Assembly: GCF_036320965.1 (NCBI RefSeq)
Contig: NC_092271.1
Location: forward strand, 1,469,411-1,533,410
DNA: 64,000 nt
Direction of reading: 5' to 3'
Origin: Panulirus ornatus
Taxonomy: Eukaryota > Arthropoda > Malacostraca > Decapoda > Palinuridae
This document shows, piece after piece, positions 22,510-41,026 of the stretch. The position numbers were made by a program, and so were the translations under genes. How positions within the stretch are numbered: position 1 is the stretch's first letter; the number at the start of each line of letters is the position of its first letter. Below the pieces are notes generated by a model. That model was given only the letters and a program-made list of their open reading frames with translations, did not search any database and had not been told where the DNA came from.

Positions 22510-24513
22510 AGTGGTGGAATGAAGAAATAAGACACTTAGTGAAAGAGAAGAGAGAGGCATTTGAACAATTTTTGCAGGGAAAAAATGCAAATGAGTGGGA
22601 GAGGTATAAAAGAAAGAGGCAGGAGGTCAAGAGAAAGGTGCAAGAGGTGAAAAAGAGGGCAAATGAGAGTTGGGGTGAGAGAGTATCACTAAATTTCAGA
22701 GAGAATAAAAAGATGTTTTGGAAGGAGGTAAATAAAGTGCGTAAGACAAGGGAGTAAATGGGAACTTCAGTGAAGGGAGCTAATGGGGAGGTGATAACAA
22801 GTAGTTGTGATGTGAGAAGGAGATGGAGTGAGTATATTGAAGGTTTGTTGAATGTGTTTGATGATAGAGTGGCAGATATAGGGTGTTTTGGTCGAGGTGA
22901 TGTGCAAAGTGAGAGGGTTAGGGAAAATGATTTGGTAAACAGAGAAGAGGTAGTAAAAGCTTTGCGGAAGATGAAAGCCGGCAAGGCAGCAGGTTTGGAT
23001 GGTATTGCAGTGGAATTTATTAAAAAAGGGGGTGACTGTATTATTGACTGGTTGGTAAGGTTATTTAATGTATGTATGACTCATGGTGAGGTGCCTGAGG
23101 ATTGGCGGAATGCTTGCATAATGCCATTGTACAAAGGCAAAGGGGAGAAGAGTGAGTGCTCAAATTACAGAGGTATAAGTTTGTTGAGTATTCCTGGTAA
23201 ATTATATGGGAGGGTATTGATTGAGAGGGTGAAGGCGTGTACATAGCATCAGATTGGAGAAGAGCAGTGTGGTTTCAGAAGTGGTAGAGGATGTGTGGAT
23301 CAGGTGTTTGCTTTGAAGAATGTATGTGAAAAATGCTTAGAAAAGCAAATGGATTTGTATGTAGCATTTATGGATCTTGAGAAGGCATATGATAGAGTTG
23401 ATAGAGATGCTCTGTGGAAGGTACTAAGAATATATGGTGTGGGAGGCAAGTTGTTAGAAGCAGTGAAAAGTTTTTATCGAGGATGTAAGGCATGTGTACG
23501 TGTAGGAAGAGAGGAAAGTGATTGGTTCTCAGTGAATGTAGGTTTGCGGCAGGGGTGTGTGATATCTCCATGGTTGTTTAATTTGTTTATGGATGGGATT
23601 GTTAGGGAGGAGAATGCAAGAGTTTTGGAAAGAGGGGCAAGGATGCAGTCTGTTGTGGATGAGAGAGCTTGGGAAGTGAGTCAGTTGTTGTTCGCTGATG
23701 ATACAGCGCTGGTGGCTGATTCATGTAAGAAACTGAAGAAGCTGGTGACTGAGTTTGGTAAGGTGTGTGAAAGAAGAAAGTTAAGAGTAAATGTGAATAA
23801 GAACAAGGTTATTAGGTACAGTAGGGTTGAGGGTCAAGTCATTTGGGAGGTAAGTTTGAATGGAGAAAAACTGGAGGAAGTAAAGTGTTTTAGATATCTG
23901 GGAGCGGATGTGGCAGCGGATGGAACCATGAAAACGGAAGTGAATCATAAGGTGGGGGAGGGGGCGAGAATCCCGGTAAGCCTTGAAGAATGTTTGGAAG
24001 TCGAGAACATTATCTCGGAACGCAAAAATGCGTATGTTTGAAGGAATAGTGCTTCCAACATATGTTTGAAGGAATAGTGCTTCAAACAATGTTGTATTGT
24101 TGCGAGGCGTGGGCTATGGATAGAGTTGTGCGGAGGAGGGAGAATATGCTGGAAATGAGATGTTTGAGGACAATGTGTGGTGTGAGGTGGTTTGATCGAG
24201 TAAGTAATGTAAGGGTAAGAGAGATGTGTGGAAATAAAAAGAGCGTGGTTGAGAGAGCAGAAGAGGGTGTTTTGAAATGGTTTGGGCACATGGAGAGAAT
24301 GAGTGAGGAAAGATTGACCAAGAGGATATATGTGTCGGAAGTGGAGGGAACGAGGACAAGTGGGAGACCAAATTGGAGGTGGAAAGATGAAGTGAAAAAG
24401 ATTTTGAGTGATCGGGGCCTGAACATGCAGGAGGGTGAAAGGCGGGCAAGGAATAGAGTGAATTGGATCGATGTGGTATACCGGGGTTGACGTGCTGTCA
24501 GTGGATTGAATCA

Positions 24514-24514
<1 letters not shown>
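22504..24514 (+). mobile_element. RTE-like LINE, copy 6 (lineage with shared lesions)
   Basis: It runs from the linker (SEWWNEEIRHLVKEK) to just past the ORF stop and ends after GATTGAATCAG, where (TA)n begins, so most of the 3' UTR and the hairpin are missing. Lesions: TAA at about 22756, TAG at 23242 in place of GAG, a frameshift near 23970, and a 28-bp tandem duplication at about 24031-24090. The last three are also found in copy 8. The RT blocks [11 protein letters not shown] and [11 protein letters not shown] are intact. Confidence 0.93.

Positions 24515-24577
<63 letters not shown>
24515..24577. repeat. (TA)n between LINE copy 6 and the SINE-like element
   Basis: About 63 bp of (TA)n that passes directly into the 5' palindrome TATCCCTGGGGATA of the next element. 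Confidence 0.97.
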
Positions 24578-24980
<403 letters not shown>

Positions 24981-26665
24981 TTTTTTTTTTTTTTTTGCTT
25001 TGTCGCTGTCTCCCGCGTTTGCGAGGTAGCGCAACGAAACAGACGAAAGAAATGGCCAAACCCACCCCCATACACATGTATATACATACGTCCACACACG
25101 CAAAATATACATACCTACACAGCTTTCCATGGTTTACCCCAGACGCTTCACATGCCCCGATTCAATCCACTGACAGCACGTCAACCCCGGTATACCACAT
25201 CGCTCCAATTCACTCTATTCCTTGCCCTCCTTTCACCCTCCTGCATGTTCAGGCCCCGATCACACAAAATCTTTTTCACTCCATCTTTCCACCTCCAATT
25301 TGGTCTCCCTCTTCTCCTCGTTCCCTCCACCTCCGACATATATATCCTCTTGGTCAATCTTTCCTCACTCATTCTCTCCATGTGCCCAAACCATTTCAAA
25401 ACACCCTCTTCTGCTCTCTCAACCACGCTCTTTTTATTTCCACACATCTCTCTTACCCTTACGTTACTTACTCGATCAAACCACCTCACACCACATATTG
25501 TCCTTAAACATCTCATTTCCAGCACATTCATCCTCCTGCGCACAACTCTATCCATAGCCCACGCCTCGCAACCATACAACATTGTTGGAACCACTATTCC
25601 TTCAAACATACGCATTTTTGCTTTCCGAGATAATGTTCTCGACTTCCACACATTCTTCACGGCTCCCAGAATTTTCGCCCCCTCCCCCACCCTATGATCC
25701 ACTTCCGCTTCCATGGTTCCATCCGCTGCCAGATCCACTCCCAGATATCTAAAACACTTCACTTCCTCCAGTTTTTCTCCATTCAAACTCACCTCCCAAT
25801 TGACTTGACCCTCAACGCTACTGTACCTAATAACCTTGCTCTGATTCACATTTACTCTTAACTTTCTTCTTTCACACACTTTACCAAACTCAGTCACCAG
25901 CTTCTGCAGTTTCTCACATGAATCAGCCACCAGCGCTGTATCATCAGCGAACAACAACTGACTCACTTCCCAAGCTCTCTCATCCACAACAGACTTCATA
26001 CTTGCCCCTCTTTCCAAAACTCTTGCATTCACCTCCCTAACAACCCCATCCATAAACAAATTAAACAACCATGGAGACATCACACACCCCTGCCGCAAAC
26101 CTACATTCACTAAGAACCAATCACTTTCCTCTCTTCCTACACGTACACATGCCTTACATCCTCGATAAAAACTTTTCACTGCTTCTAACAACTTGCCTCC
26201 CACACCATATATTCTTAATACCTTCCACAGAGCATCTCTATCAACTCTATCATATGCCTTCTCCAGATCCATAAATGATACATACAAATCCATTTGCTTT
26301 TCTAAGTATTTCTCACATACATTCTTCAAAGCAAACACCTGATCCACACATCCTCTACTACTTCTGAAACCACACTGCTCTTCCCCAATCTGATGCTCTG
26401 TACATGCCTTCACCCTCTCAATCAATACCCTCCCATATAATTTACCAGGAATACTCAACAAACTTATACCTCTGTAATTTGAGCACTCACTCTTATCTCC
26501 TTTGCCTTTGTACAATGGCACTATGCACGCATTCCGCCAATCCTCAGGCACCTCACCGTGAGTCATACATACATTAAATAACCTTACCAACCAGTCAACA
26601 ATACAGTCACCCTCTTTTTTAATAAATTCCACTGCAATACCATCCAAACCTGCTGCCTTGCCGGC
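24981..26665 (-). mobile_element. RTE-like LINE, copy 7 (5'-truncated in RT)
   Basis: On the minus strand it runs from AGKAAGLDG of the RT to the end of the ORF, the short 3' UTR, the hairpin (25004-25031) and an A-run into (TA)n. The C-terminal half is undamaged. At 26665/26666 it meets plus-strand copy 8 head-to-head. Its open frame is one of the best preserved in the window. Confidence 0.95.
25181..26647 (-). CDS. LINE RT plus C-terminal domain ORF, 488 codons
   Basis: Open from [13 protein letters not shown] to the family stop after DVVYRG. It carries motif [13 protein letters not shown] (about residue 130), motif [13 protein letters not shown] (about 190), motif [12 protein letters not shown] (about 238), YGCEAWAMD (about 363) and [16 protein letters not shown] (about 425). 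All RT residues I expect are present. The endonuclease, linker and first RT motif are missing because the copy is 5'-truncated; the ATG is an internal Met and probably not a real start. Confidence 0.8.
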   Translation of the reverse strand: MDGIAVEFIKKEGDCIVDWLVRLFNVCMTHGEVPEDWRNACIVPLYKGKGDKSECSNYRGISLLSIPGKLYGRVLIERVKACTEHQIGEEQCGFRSSRGCVDQVFALKNVCEKYLEKQMDLYVSFMDLEKAYDRVDRDALWKVLRIYGVGGKLLEAVKSFYRGCKACVRVGREESDWFLVNVGLRQGCVMSPWLFNLFMDGVVREVNARVLERGASMKSVVDERAWEVSQLLFADDTALVADSCEKLQKLVTEFGKVCERRKLRVNVNQSKVIRYSSVEGQVNWEVSLNGEKLEEVKCFRYLGVDLAADGTMEAEVDHRVGEGAKILGAVKNVWKSRTLSRKAKMRMFEGIVVPTMLYGCEAWAMDRVVRRRMNVLEMRCLRTICGVRWFDRVSNVRVREMCGNKKSVVERAEEGVLKWFGHMERMSEERLTKRIYMSEVEGTRRRGRPNWRWKDGVKKILCDRGLNMQEGERRARNRVNWSDVVYRG

Positions 26666-28792
26666 AGTGAGTATGGAGTGAGTATTTTGAAGGTTTCTTG
26701 AATGTGTTTGATGATAGAGTGGCAGATATAGGGTGTTTTGGTCGAGGTGATGTGCAAAGTGAGAGGGTTAGGGAAAATGATTTGGTAAACAGAGAAGAGG
26801 TAGTAAAAGCTTTGTGGAAGATGAAAGCCGGCAAGGTAGCAGGTTTGGATGGTATTGCAGTGGAATTTATTAAAAAAGGGTGTGACTGTATTATTGACTG
26901 GTTGGTAAGGTTATTTAATGTATGTATGACTCCTGGTGAGGTGCCTGAGGATTGGCGGAATGCTTGCATAGTGCCATTGTACAAAGGCAAAGGGGAGAAG
27001 AGTGAGTGCTCCAATTACAGAGGTATAAGTTTGTTGAGTATTCCTGGTAAATTATATGGGAGGGTATTGATTGAGAGGGTGAAGGCGTGTACATAGCATC
27101 AGATTGGAGAAGAGCAGTGTGGTTTCAGAAGTGGTAGAGGAGATGTGGATCAGGTGTTTGCTTTGAAGAATATATGAGAGAAATACTTAGAAAAACAAAT
27201 GGATTTGTATGTAGCATTTATGGATCTGGAGAAGGCATATGATAGATTTGATAGAGATGCTCTGTGGAAGGTACTAAGAATATATGGTGTGGGAGGCAAG
27301 TTGTTAGAAGCAGTGAAAAGTTTTTATCGTGGATGTAAGGCATGTGCACGTGTAGGAAGAGAGGAAAGTGATTGGTTCTCAGTGAATGTAGGTTTGCGGC
27401 AGGGGTGTGTGATGTCTCCATGGTTGTTTAATTTGTTTATGGATGGGATGGTTACTGAGGTGAATGCAAGAGTTTTGGAAAGAGGGGCAAGGATGCAGTC
27501 TGTTGTGGATGAGAGAGCTTGGGAAGTGAGTCAGTTGTTGTTCGCTGATGATACAGCGCTGGTGGCTGATTCATGTAAGAAACTGCAGAAGCTGGTGACT
27601 GAGTTTGGTAAAGTGTGTGAAAGAAGAAAGTTAAGGGTAAATGTGAATAAGAACAAGGTTATTAGGTACAGTAGGGTTGAGGGTCAAGTCATTTGGGAGG
27701 TAAGTTTGAATGGAGAAAAACTGGAGGAAGTGAAGTGTTTTAGATATCTGGGAGTGGATCTGGCAGCGGATGGAACCATGAAAGCGGAAGTGAATCATAG
27801 GGTGGGGGAGGGGGCGACAATCCCGGTAAGCCTTGAAGAATGTTTGGAAGTCGAGAACATTATCTCGGAACGCAAAAATGCGTATGTTTGAAGGAATAGT
27901 GCTTCCAACATATATTTGAAGGAATAGTGCTTCCAACAATGTTGTATGGTTGCGAGGCGTGGGCTATGGATAGAGTTGTGCATAGGAGGGAGAATGTGCT
28001 GGAAATGAGATGTTTGAGGACAATGTGTGGTGTGAGGTGGTTTGATCGAGTAAGTAATGTAAGGGTAAGAGAGATGTGTGGAAATAAAAAGAGCGTGGTT
28101 GAGAGAGCAGAAGAGGGTGTTTTGAAATGGTTTGGGCACATGGAGAGAATGAGTGAGGAAAGATTGACCAAGAGGATATATGTGTCGGAGGTGGAGGGAA
28201 CGAGGACAAGTGGGAGACCAAATTGGAGGTGGAAAGATGGAGTGATAACGATTTTGTGTGATCGGGGCCTGAACCTGCAGGAGGGTGAAAGGCGGGCAAG
28301 GAATAGAGTGAATTGGATTGATGTGGTATACCGGGGTTGACGTGCTGTCAGTGGATTGAATCAGGGCATGTGAAGCACCTGGGGTAAACCATGGAAAGTT
28401 GTTTGGGGCCTGGATGTGGAAAGGGAGCTTTGGCTTCGGGCATTATTGCATGACAGCTAGAGACTGAGTGTGAACGAATGGGGCCTTTGTTGTCTTTTCC
28501 TAGCGCTACCTCGCACACATGAGTGGGGTGGGGGATGGTATTACATGTGTGGCGAGGTGGCGATGGGAATGAATAAAGTCAGACAATGTGAATTGTGTGC
28601 ATGGGTGTAAATGTATGTGTCTGTGTGTGTATATATATGTGTACATTGAGATGTATAGGCATGTATATTTGTGTGTGTGGACGGGTATGTATATACATGT
28701 GTATGGGGGTGGGTTGGGCCATTTCTTTCGTCTGTTTCCTTGCGCTACCTCGCAAACGAGGGAGACAGCGACAAAGCAAAATAAATAAAATA

Positions 28793-28796
<4 letters not shown>
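26666..28796 (+). mobile_element. RTE-like LINE, copy 8 (shared-lesion lineage, long 3' UTR)
   Basis: It runs from RT N-terminal sequence (EYFEGFLNVFDD) to a complete long 3' UTR (28341-28742) with AATAAA at about 28572, and the hairpin at 28743-28770. It shares three lesions with copy 6: TAG at about 27092, the frameshift near 27826, and the 28-bp duplication at about 27882-27940. It also has private changes, such as VDRDAL to FDRDAL and a TGA near 27175. Confidence 0.94.

Positions 28797-28889
<93 letters not shown>
28797..28889. repeat. (TA)n at LINE copy 8 tail
   Basis: About 93 bp of (AT)n following the hairpin and A-rich linker. Confidence 0.97.

Positions 28890-29584
<695 letters not shown>

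Positions 29585-29671
<87 letters not shown>
29585..29671. repeat. (GT)n microsatellite
   Basis: About 87 bp of (GT)n with one A interruption near 29630. Confidence 0.98.
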
Positions 29672-29673
<2 letters not shown>

Positions 29674-29713
29674 CCCCTTGGCCACAGTTCAGGCTTCCCT
29701 GTGTTTTAAAGTA

Positions 29714-30140
29714 AAGAATACCCTGCTGGGGTGAAGAGGTTTAAGAATAAGTTTGACGACAATCTCAAACAATGCCGAGGATGTGATCTCTGTCGTTCAG
29801 GTGGGGACGAACGTTGCAGTTAATGGAAGATCGGAAGAAATCGTAGCAAGATACAGGGAACTTAACAACAAGTTCAAAGAAAGTCGTAGGAAGCTTATAA
29901 TGTCGGGATTGCTGCCAAGGTATGACGTCGATTCCTGTACCCTCAGAAGAATGTTGGGGATAAACAGAAGAATAGAAGCTCTCTGTAGGGAGGAGGATAG
30001 TGTGTTTAGTATAGACCTGTGGGACCATTTAAGTCATGATAGATCTCTGTGCGCTAGGGATGGTCTTCACTTAAATGGAATAGGAAAGCCCACCTTGGTG
30101 GAGAACTGGATGAGAACATTAGGCCTTTTTTGATAAAGAT
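29714..30140 (+). pseudogene. CR1-type LINE ORF1 fragment (SGNH/esterase-like domain)
   Basis: Translation gives EDVISVVQVGTN, then ESRRKLIMSGLLPRYD, and ends with RDGLHLNGIGK. These match the block order of the SGNH hydrolase-like domain carried by ORF1 of CR1-type LINEs: the GTN block, then the DG.HLN block with catalytic Asp and His. The usual GTND reads GTNV and the N-terminal nucleophile region is missing or frame-broken (an in-frame TGA follows CTGCTGGGG at about 29732). It lies in the same orientation upstream of the CR1 endonuclease fragment at 34.5 kb and may belong to the same insertion. Confidence 0.75.
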
Positions 30141-30290
30141 ATATACTACTCAGGAGAGCAAATCACAGACAAGCTAACGAAGGAACTAGGAGAGTTGGGG
30201 TGGGTGAGAGGGTACCTGTGGGAGGTGGGTCGGTGCTGGGGGAATCTGAGTGTGAACGGGATCTGAGGAACAAGGCGTCCAGTTTGACCA
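30141..30290 (+). other. possible CR1 ORF1 tail / R2 5' boundary zone
   Basis: The frame after HLN continues with a Gly-Arg-rich stretch (GERVPVGGGSVLGESECERD), which resembles the low-complexity end of CR1 ORF1 proteins. The switch to R2-clade sequence happens somewhere after this; the exact junction cannot be read. Confidence 0.35.
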
Positions 30291-30798
30291 CTGTAATGTT
30301 AGTAGGAGAGGATGGATGGGACCTTGGCGGTAGGGATCCTCGCAAAAAGGATTATCGCTCGCTTTACAAAGCCTTCAAGCCGAGTAACCTGAGTGATTGC
30401 GAACTTGAAGCCCTAGCTTCGTTGACTGATTATCCAGCACATATCAACCAACAGCTGAGAGTCGGAAGTTGTCCAGCTCCGTTTGCTGGTACAGCAGGAC
30501 AACTACCAAACGGCAATCCCAGGACTGAAGCAGAGCGGCAGCCTCCATCTCCTGGCTGCAGTCCTCTGCTTCCTTCGGGCGGTAGTACTGTGCGATCCTT
30601 ATCGTAATGTCCTCCCTTGTCACGGGTTTTCGTTCCGTGTCACCCGCTACGCAGGACTAATCCTCACGGACTAGCGTACCAGCCACTACGGCCGACGACC
30701 GTTCTCCCACTTGCCCGCATTTTGGGAACACCGTTGCCAGCTTTAGGGGACGTAGGATACACGTAAGGCAGGCACACGCCAACTCTTTTCATTAGGAG

Positions 30799-31068
30799 TT
30801 GGCCACACGACATGTTCTATTCAAGGCTCGATGGAATGATGAGGAAATAGAGCTCCTCGCTAGGGCAGAGGCGAAGATGGCAGCTGGTCCCTCACTGGTT
30901 GCTGGCCTAGGCTTAAACCAGCGGTTGCAGGCGATTATTCCCTCTCGGACGGTCGAAGCAGTCCAAGGCCTTCGACGGAAAGCGTCGTATAAGACCAAGG
31001 TTCAGGAACTGGTCTTGGACATAAACCTCTTCCAGGAAACCGGTGAAGGCGAGGTGACTGACTGGTAG
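30799..31068 (+). pseudogene. R2-clade N-terminal Myb-like domain
   Basis: An 89-codon frame with ARWNDEEIELLARAEAKMA, then NQRLQAIIPSRTVEAVQGLR and a YKTKV tail. The spaced Trp, acidic cluster, LA..E, RT.EA..G.RR and YK positions fit the Myb-like motif used by R2 proteins to bind target DNA. A frame break follows near 31068. Confidence 0.8.
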
Positions 31069-32135
31069 TATGTCAGATGGGAGACGTGTCCCGGCAACTC
31101 CAGAAAGCAACATGCGGAGCGGCATCCCGGAGGAAGCACCACGCGCATGTATGCGTGTGCGTGCCAACTCCAGTGGTGAAAGCCTCAAAGGTGCGGGAGA
31201 GGGGGCTGTCCTCGGAGGAGGGGAGCCTACCGCTTCTGGCCGTGAGGCCGATCTCACGGTTTTATCTGTCCCCGACGCTCCGCGGGTTCACCAATCCCAA
31301 TCCGTTGCTTCCTTTGTTGCCGAAACTGCCACCAATCTCGACACGCTTGGACCTGGCCCGACAACTCCATCGTGGGGCGAGGATGTCTTAAATGTTGCCC
31401 TGAACCACTTGCGTCAGGTTGACAGCCTTGCCACGATCAGGGTAGCCACAGAGCATGCCAGGCAACTGATTAGCTCCTGTGGCTCGCCCCAAGACCGCCG
31501 GAATCGTGGGGAAGATGAATCAAGACAATCAGCGAACTCTGGCAGCGTACGCTGTACGGAGGAGGCTCCTTAGCGTGCAAATCGGCTTAGGCGGGAACAA
31601 TACCGAAAAGTACAGAGACTTTATCGTCAGAATAAGTCTTTGGCCGCTAGACTGTTCCTAAAAGGTGACTTGGAGATACCGCCAACTTCAGTTGGGTCGG
31701 AAAGCCTCAACCCCTTTTGAGGGGCTCTCTTCTCTCGCCCATCTGAGCCGGATGAGCGTGTCATCACCGATGGCGACCTAGAACATGGACAACTAGCAGA
31801 GGTTATTACCGTAGGTGAGGTAGCACACCACCTCAAAGCCACGAAAACATTTGCCCTTGGTCGTGGCAGAATGCCGACTCGTTTATTGAAGTCTATTTCC
31901 CCAAGAACTCTTTGCAAAATGTTTAACCTGTGTCTTGCCACGTCAACGTTGCCATAAAGAACTATTCAAGGCAAATCGTACGGTGCTGATTCCTAAAGCA
32001 CCGAACCCAACAAAACCCAAGGACTACAGGTCTATCACGATCTCTTGTGCCGTAGTCCGACTGCTCCATAAGTTCTTGAGCAGCCGCATCTAGAGCTGCG
32101 TCCAGATCGATGGAGCTCAAAAAGCATTCGTCCCT

Positions 32136-32792
32136 GTGGACGGCTGCCTTGAGAACCTCACGATCTTGGATGCGATCATCGGTCGTGCGCGGGCACACGC
32201 CCACGGTGTTCACCTGGCATTCCTCGACATGGCCAAAGCTTTTGATAGTGTTAATCATAGCACTATCGAGCCGGCCATGTCTTGGAAGTGCATTCCTGCC
32301 TTCGTCAGAGAATATTTTATGTCGACGTACGACCGAGCCTTCACTCATATTGAAGGCGGCGGCGAGATGTCGGAAAATATCAATACGACTCGTGGGGTCA
32401 AAGGCGATCCGTTATCAGCAATCCTTTTCAACCTTGTAATTAACGAGGGAGTTGCAAGGGTTAAGGAATCTGGTGTAGGAATTGGATTCGGGAACCAAAA
32501 GGTGTCAGCACTGGCATTTGCCGACGATCTGGTTTTGGTAGCGAAAACGCCGATAGGCCTGCAACAGGCATTTAACTTTATGGCGGAGACTGTTGCAGAG
32601 GGTGGGCTTCGAGTAAACCCGGGAAAATGTAGTTCCCTCAGCATGGAGGTCGACGGCAAGTGCAAGACTTGGTATGTCAACAAAAGTAGGACGTTCCAGG
32701 TCTTGGGTAACGCTATCGGCTCCATGAACGCTGAGGACGACTGGACGACTATATGTACCTCGGTATTCTCGTCAGAGCAGGGGAAAGCGTAA
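32136..32792 (+). pseudogene. R2-clade reverse transcriptase core
   Basis: A 218-codon open segment. It carries VDGCLENLTILDAII, motif A FLDMAKAFDSVNH (about residue 30), motif B TTRGVKGDPLSAILFNLVI (about 88) and motif C ALAFADDLVLVA (about 130), followed by LRVNPGKCSSLSM. Motif B has lost one residue: RGVKGDPLS where R2 proteins have RGVKQGDPLS. Both Asp of FADD are intact. The frame is broken on both sides by indels. Confidence 0.85.
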
Positions 32793-32858
32793 ATCCTACG
32801 TTGCCCTGCTAGAAGAGGGGCTCCGTAACATCACCAGAGCCCCTCTAAAACCTCAACA

Positions 32859-33569
32859 GTGGATTGCATTGCTCGTGGGACGCCTAGTGCCAAAGCTTAT
32901 GCATCGCTTGGTGCTGGGGAAGTGTACAAGACACAACTAGCACGCATGGACAGACGGGTGCGAGTCGCGTTTCCACGCTGGCTCCGCCTAGCCCATGATG
33001 TGCCCTGTGCATACTTCCTCTCGGCGGCAGGAGATGGTATATCGGACTTTGTCTCGACCGTCCGGTTGAATAAACAAGCCAGGTTCGAGAAATTACTCAC
33101 CTCGACCGACCCGGTGATTCAGGCGGCTGTCCGGGAGCCTGCAGTGTTGAGCAAGCTGCAGCGCTGGACTGGACCCGCATGCATTGCTGGTCGGCAGGCG
33201 GGTAATAAACTGGAACGCCATCGCGTATGGAGGTCTAATTTGATCAGCACCGTCGACGTTGCGGCTCTCGCTCCATCTACTACCGTGCCTCAGGTTAGTG
33301 GATGGGTTAATAGCGGGAACTGTTTCCTGTCCGGGTCTGATTATGTGAAAGCCGTCCAAGTGAGGATTGGCGCTTTACCCACCCCTGCCAGGGCTTCCAG
33401 AAGCTGGTCCGAGATCAACGGTCTCTGTGACACATGTCAAAAGCCCGGTACGCTCTGGCATATCGCTCAGATGTGCCCCCGTACCCATGGTGGGAGGGTA
33501 AAGAGGCACGATAACATCAGTGCCTATTTGGCCGTACGATTGAGACAGGGAGTACGAAGTGTTCTGTGA
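32859..33569 (+). pseudogene. R2-clade thumb and CCHC zinc knuckle region
   Basis: A 236-codon frame. The C-terminal part contains CDTCQKPGTLWHIAQMC followed by PRTHGGRVKRHD, the C-X2-C-X7-8-H-X4-C knuckle and HG/RH signature preceding the endonuclease in R2 proteins. Upstream sequence (RIGALPTPARASR) fits the segment before the knuckle. The frame ends just before the endonuclease, which continues from 33559 in another frame. Confidence 0.85.
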
Positions 33570-33930
33570 GCCTCGCATTCCGATTGTGGGGTCCTTTAGG
33601 AAGCCGGACATCGTGGCTTCCAAAAGCACAGAAGCTTTTATCATCGACACTCAAGTCTCTGGTGTTCATTCCGCACTTTCAGCTGCACATCAGTACAAGT
33701 GCGCCGTTACAGCACCCCGGAAGTCCTTCAGGGCGTACGAGTTTTCACCAAGAAAGGCACTGTGCATGTGACATCTGCCACATTAAACTGGAGTGGCGCA
33801 TCGTTCCAAGAAAGTGCGAATGCTATCAGAGTGTTAGGGCTTACTTACTGGGACTTTAAGGTGTGCTTAGTAAAAGCCCTAACCTGGACCCACTCCCTTT
33901 ACAGGATGTGGTTCAAGAGCACAGGTTAGC
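33559..33930 (+). pseudogene. R2-clade restriction-like endonuclease remnant
   Basis: Frame 33559-33771 reads CEPRIPIVGSFRKPDIVAS, then AFIIDTQVSGVHSALSAAHQYK, giving the K/R-PD...D catalytic arrangement of the R2 endonuclease. After a frameshift near 33740, the frame at 33699-33929 continues with HVTSATLNWSGASF and LGLTYWDFKVCLVKAL, matching the conserved R2 C-terminus. Confidence 0.82.
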
Positions 33931-34180
33931 AATCGGGCCTGCATTGTACATCTGGTGTCGGCCGTCGGCCTGGTGAGGGTGGCTCCCCCTTTGTGCGCTT
34001 GTGGTGAGCGGGATTAGGCTGTAATCCCGAAGCTCCAAAGGCAGGTACCAGTTCCTGAGGGCGGGTTGTCGAAGCGAGCGGTGGGCACCTTGGCAGGGTC
34101 GTCTGCTACTCCTGTGCGACAGGCCGCACTGGAAGGTGAGTGGTTGCTGAGGGGTCTACAGTGTGTCAGTCAGTAAGGTG

Positions 34181-34440
34181 AGGTATGCTCGAGCCATCTT
34201 CTAACTGCCACCTCTCAACTTACTTCTATCAATGCTATCAGCAGTCTGATCTACCATCTTCCTTTTGGTGTGTCCATACATTCCTTCCTTCAATTAACAG
34301 CTTCTTTCACTATCAACATGTAGTTTTTGGTCACTTACCGACAAATCCTCCTTATTTTAGATCAAAAAGAGATGCACAGTAGTAAGTATATAGTATGTAG
34401 TTAGCCTTTCCAGCACTTCCCATCAATAACTGGGAATCTA
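34181..34440. other. unassigned; possible R2-to-CR1 boundary
   Basis: No coding similarity seen. It lies between the estimated R2-type 3' end and the resumption of CR1-like coding sequence. Confidence 0.35.
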
Positions 34441-40412
<5,972 letters not shown>

Positions 40413-40665
40413 GTACAAAAACTGTACCTTGAACTACCATCCAATTAGTCTTACGTCAGTGTTAGGTAAAACGATGGAAAAAATAACACGAGATAAAACT
40501 GTCACGTTTCTAGAACACAAAATTATATCGGACAGCTAACACGGTTTCTGCTATAAAAGTTCCTGCTTGACGAATTTGCCGGAATTTCTTAATGTCTTTA
40601 TCACAATTTATACGAAAAAAAAAAAATACCGTTTGATGTAGTATATTAAGATTTCCAAAATACTT

Positions 40666-41022
40666 TTGAAAAAGTACCTCACAAGAGACCTTTTACATAA
40701 ACTCAAAGCACACGGAATCGGTGAAGAACTCTGTACATGGATCAGAGACTGGCTTACCGGAAGAAAGCAACGTGTAGTATTAAACAGCGAAGCCTCAGAT
40801 TGGCTAGACGTAACGAGTGGTGTGCCACAGGGGTCGGTCCTAGGCCCCATTCTTTTCATAATATACATTAATGACCTAAAACTCGGTGTCATATCCATGG
40901 TCTCCACATTTGGTGACGATACTAAAGAGGAAGGGAGAGCTGTAAATAGGCGGGACTGCGAAATGATTTATAGAGATCGAAACAAACGAGCAGAATGGTC
41001 AGACAGATGGCTACAAGTGTAA
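40666..41022 (+). pseudogene. CR1-like RT fragment (motif B and altered motif C)
   Basis: A 118-codon frame with GIGEELCTWIRDWLTGRKQR, then SGVPQGSVLGPILFIIYIND and STFGDDTKEEGRA. In CR1-type RTs the catalytic motif is F/YADD; here Ala is Gly but both Asp are kept. It stops at 41022 and continues one frame over at 41027, so a frameshift divides the RT. Confidence 0.8.
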
Positions 41023-41026
41023 AGTT

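Larger units (their letters stand above)
30291..34180 (+). mobile_element. decayed R2-clade non-LTR retrotransposon outside rDNA
   Basis: Domain order is that of R2: a possible degenerate N-terminal zinc finger (about 30609-30680), a Myb-like DNA-binding domain (30826-31000), RT (about 31760-32790), a thumb plus CCHC knuckle (33140-33560) and a restriction-like endonuclease (33559-33930). The frame breaks several times (near 31570, 31720, 31950, 32090, 32785, 33569), so the copy is dead. R2 elements normally sit at a fixed site in 28S rRNA genes; no 28S sequence flanks this copy. GC content is higher than in the surrounding LINEs. The ends (about 30290 and 34180) are estimates. Confidence 0.82.

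Noticed and set aside
24981..28796. Twin-priming inversion of a single LINE
   Set aside because: Both parts carry complete but different 3' ends (short and long UTR), so they are two copies, not one inverted insertion.
33960..34180. 28S rRNA sequence downstream of the R2-type element
   Set aside because: The GC-rich stretch did not match the conserved R2 target region (no TTAAGGTAGC-type sequence), so it is more likely the element's own 3' UTR.
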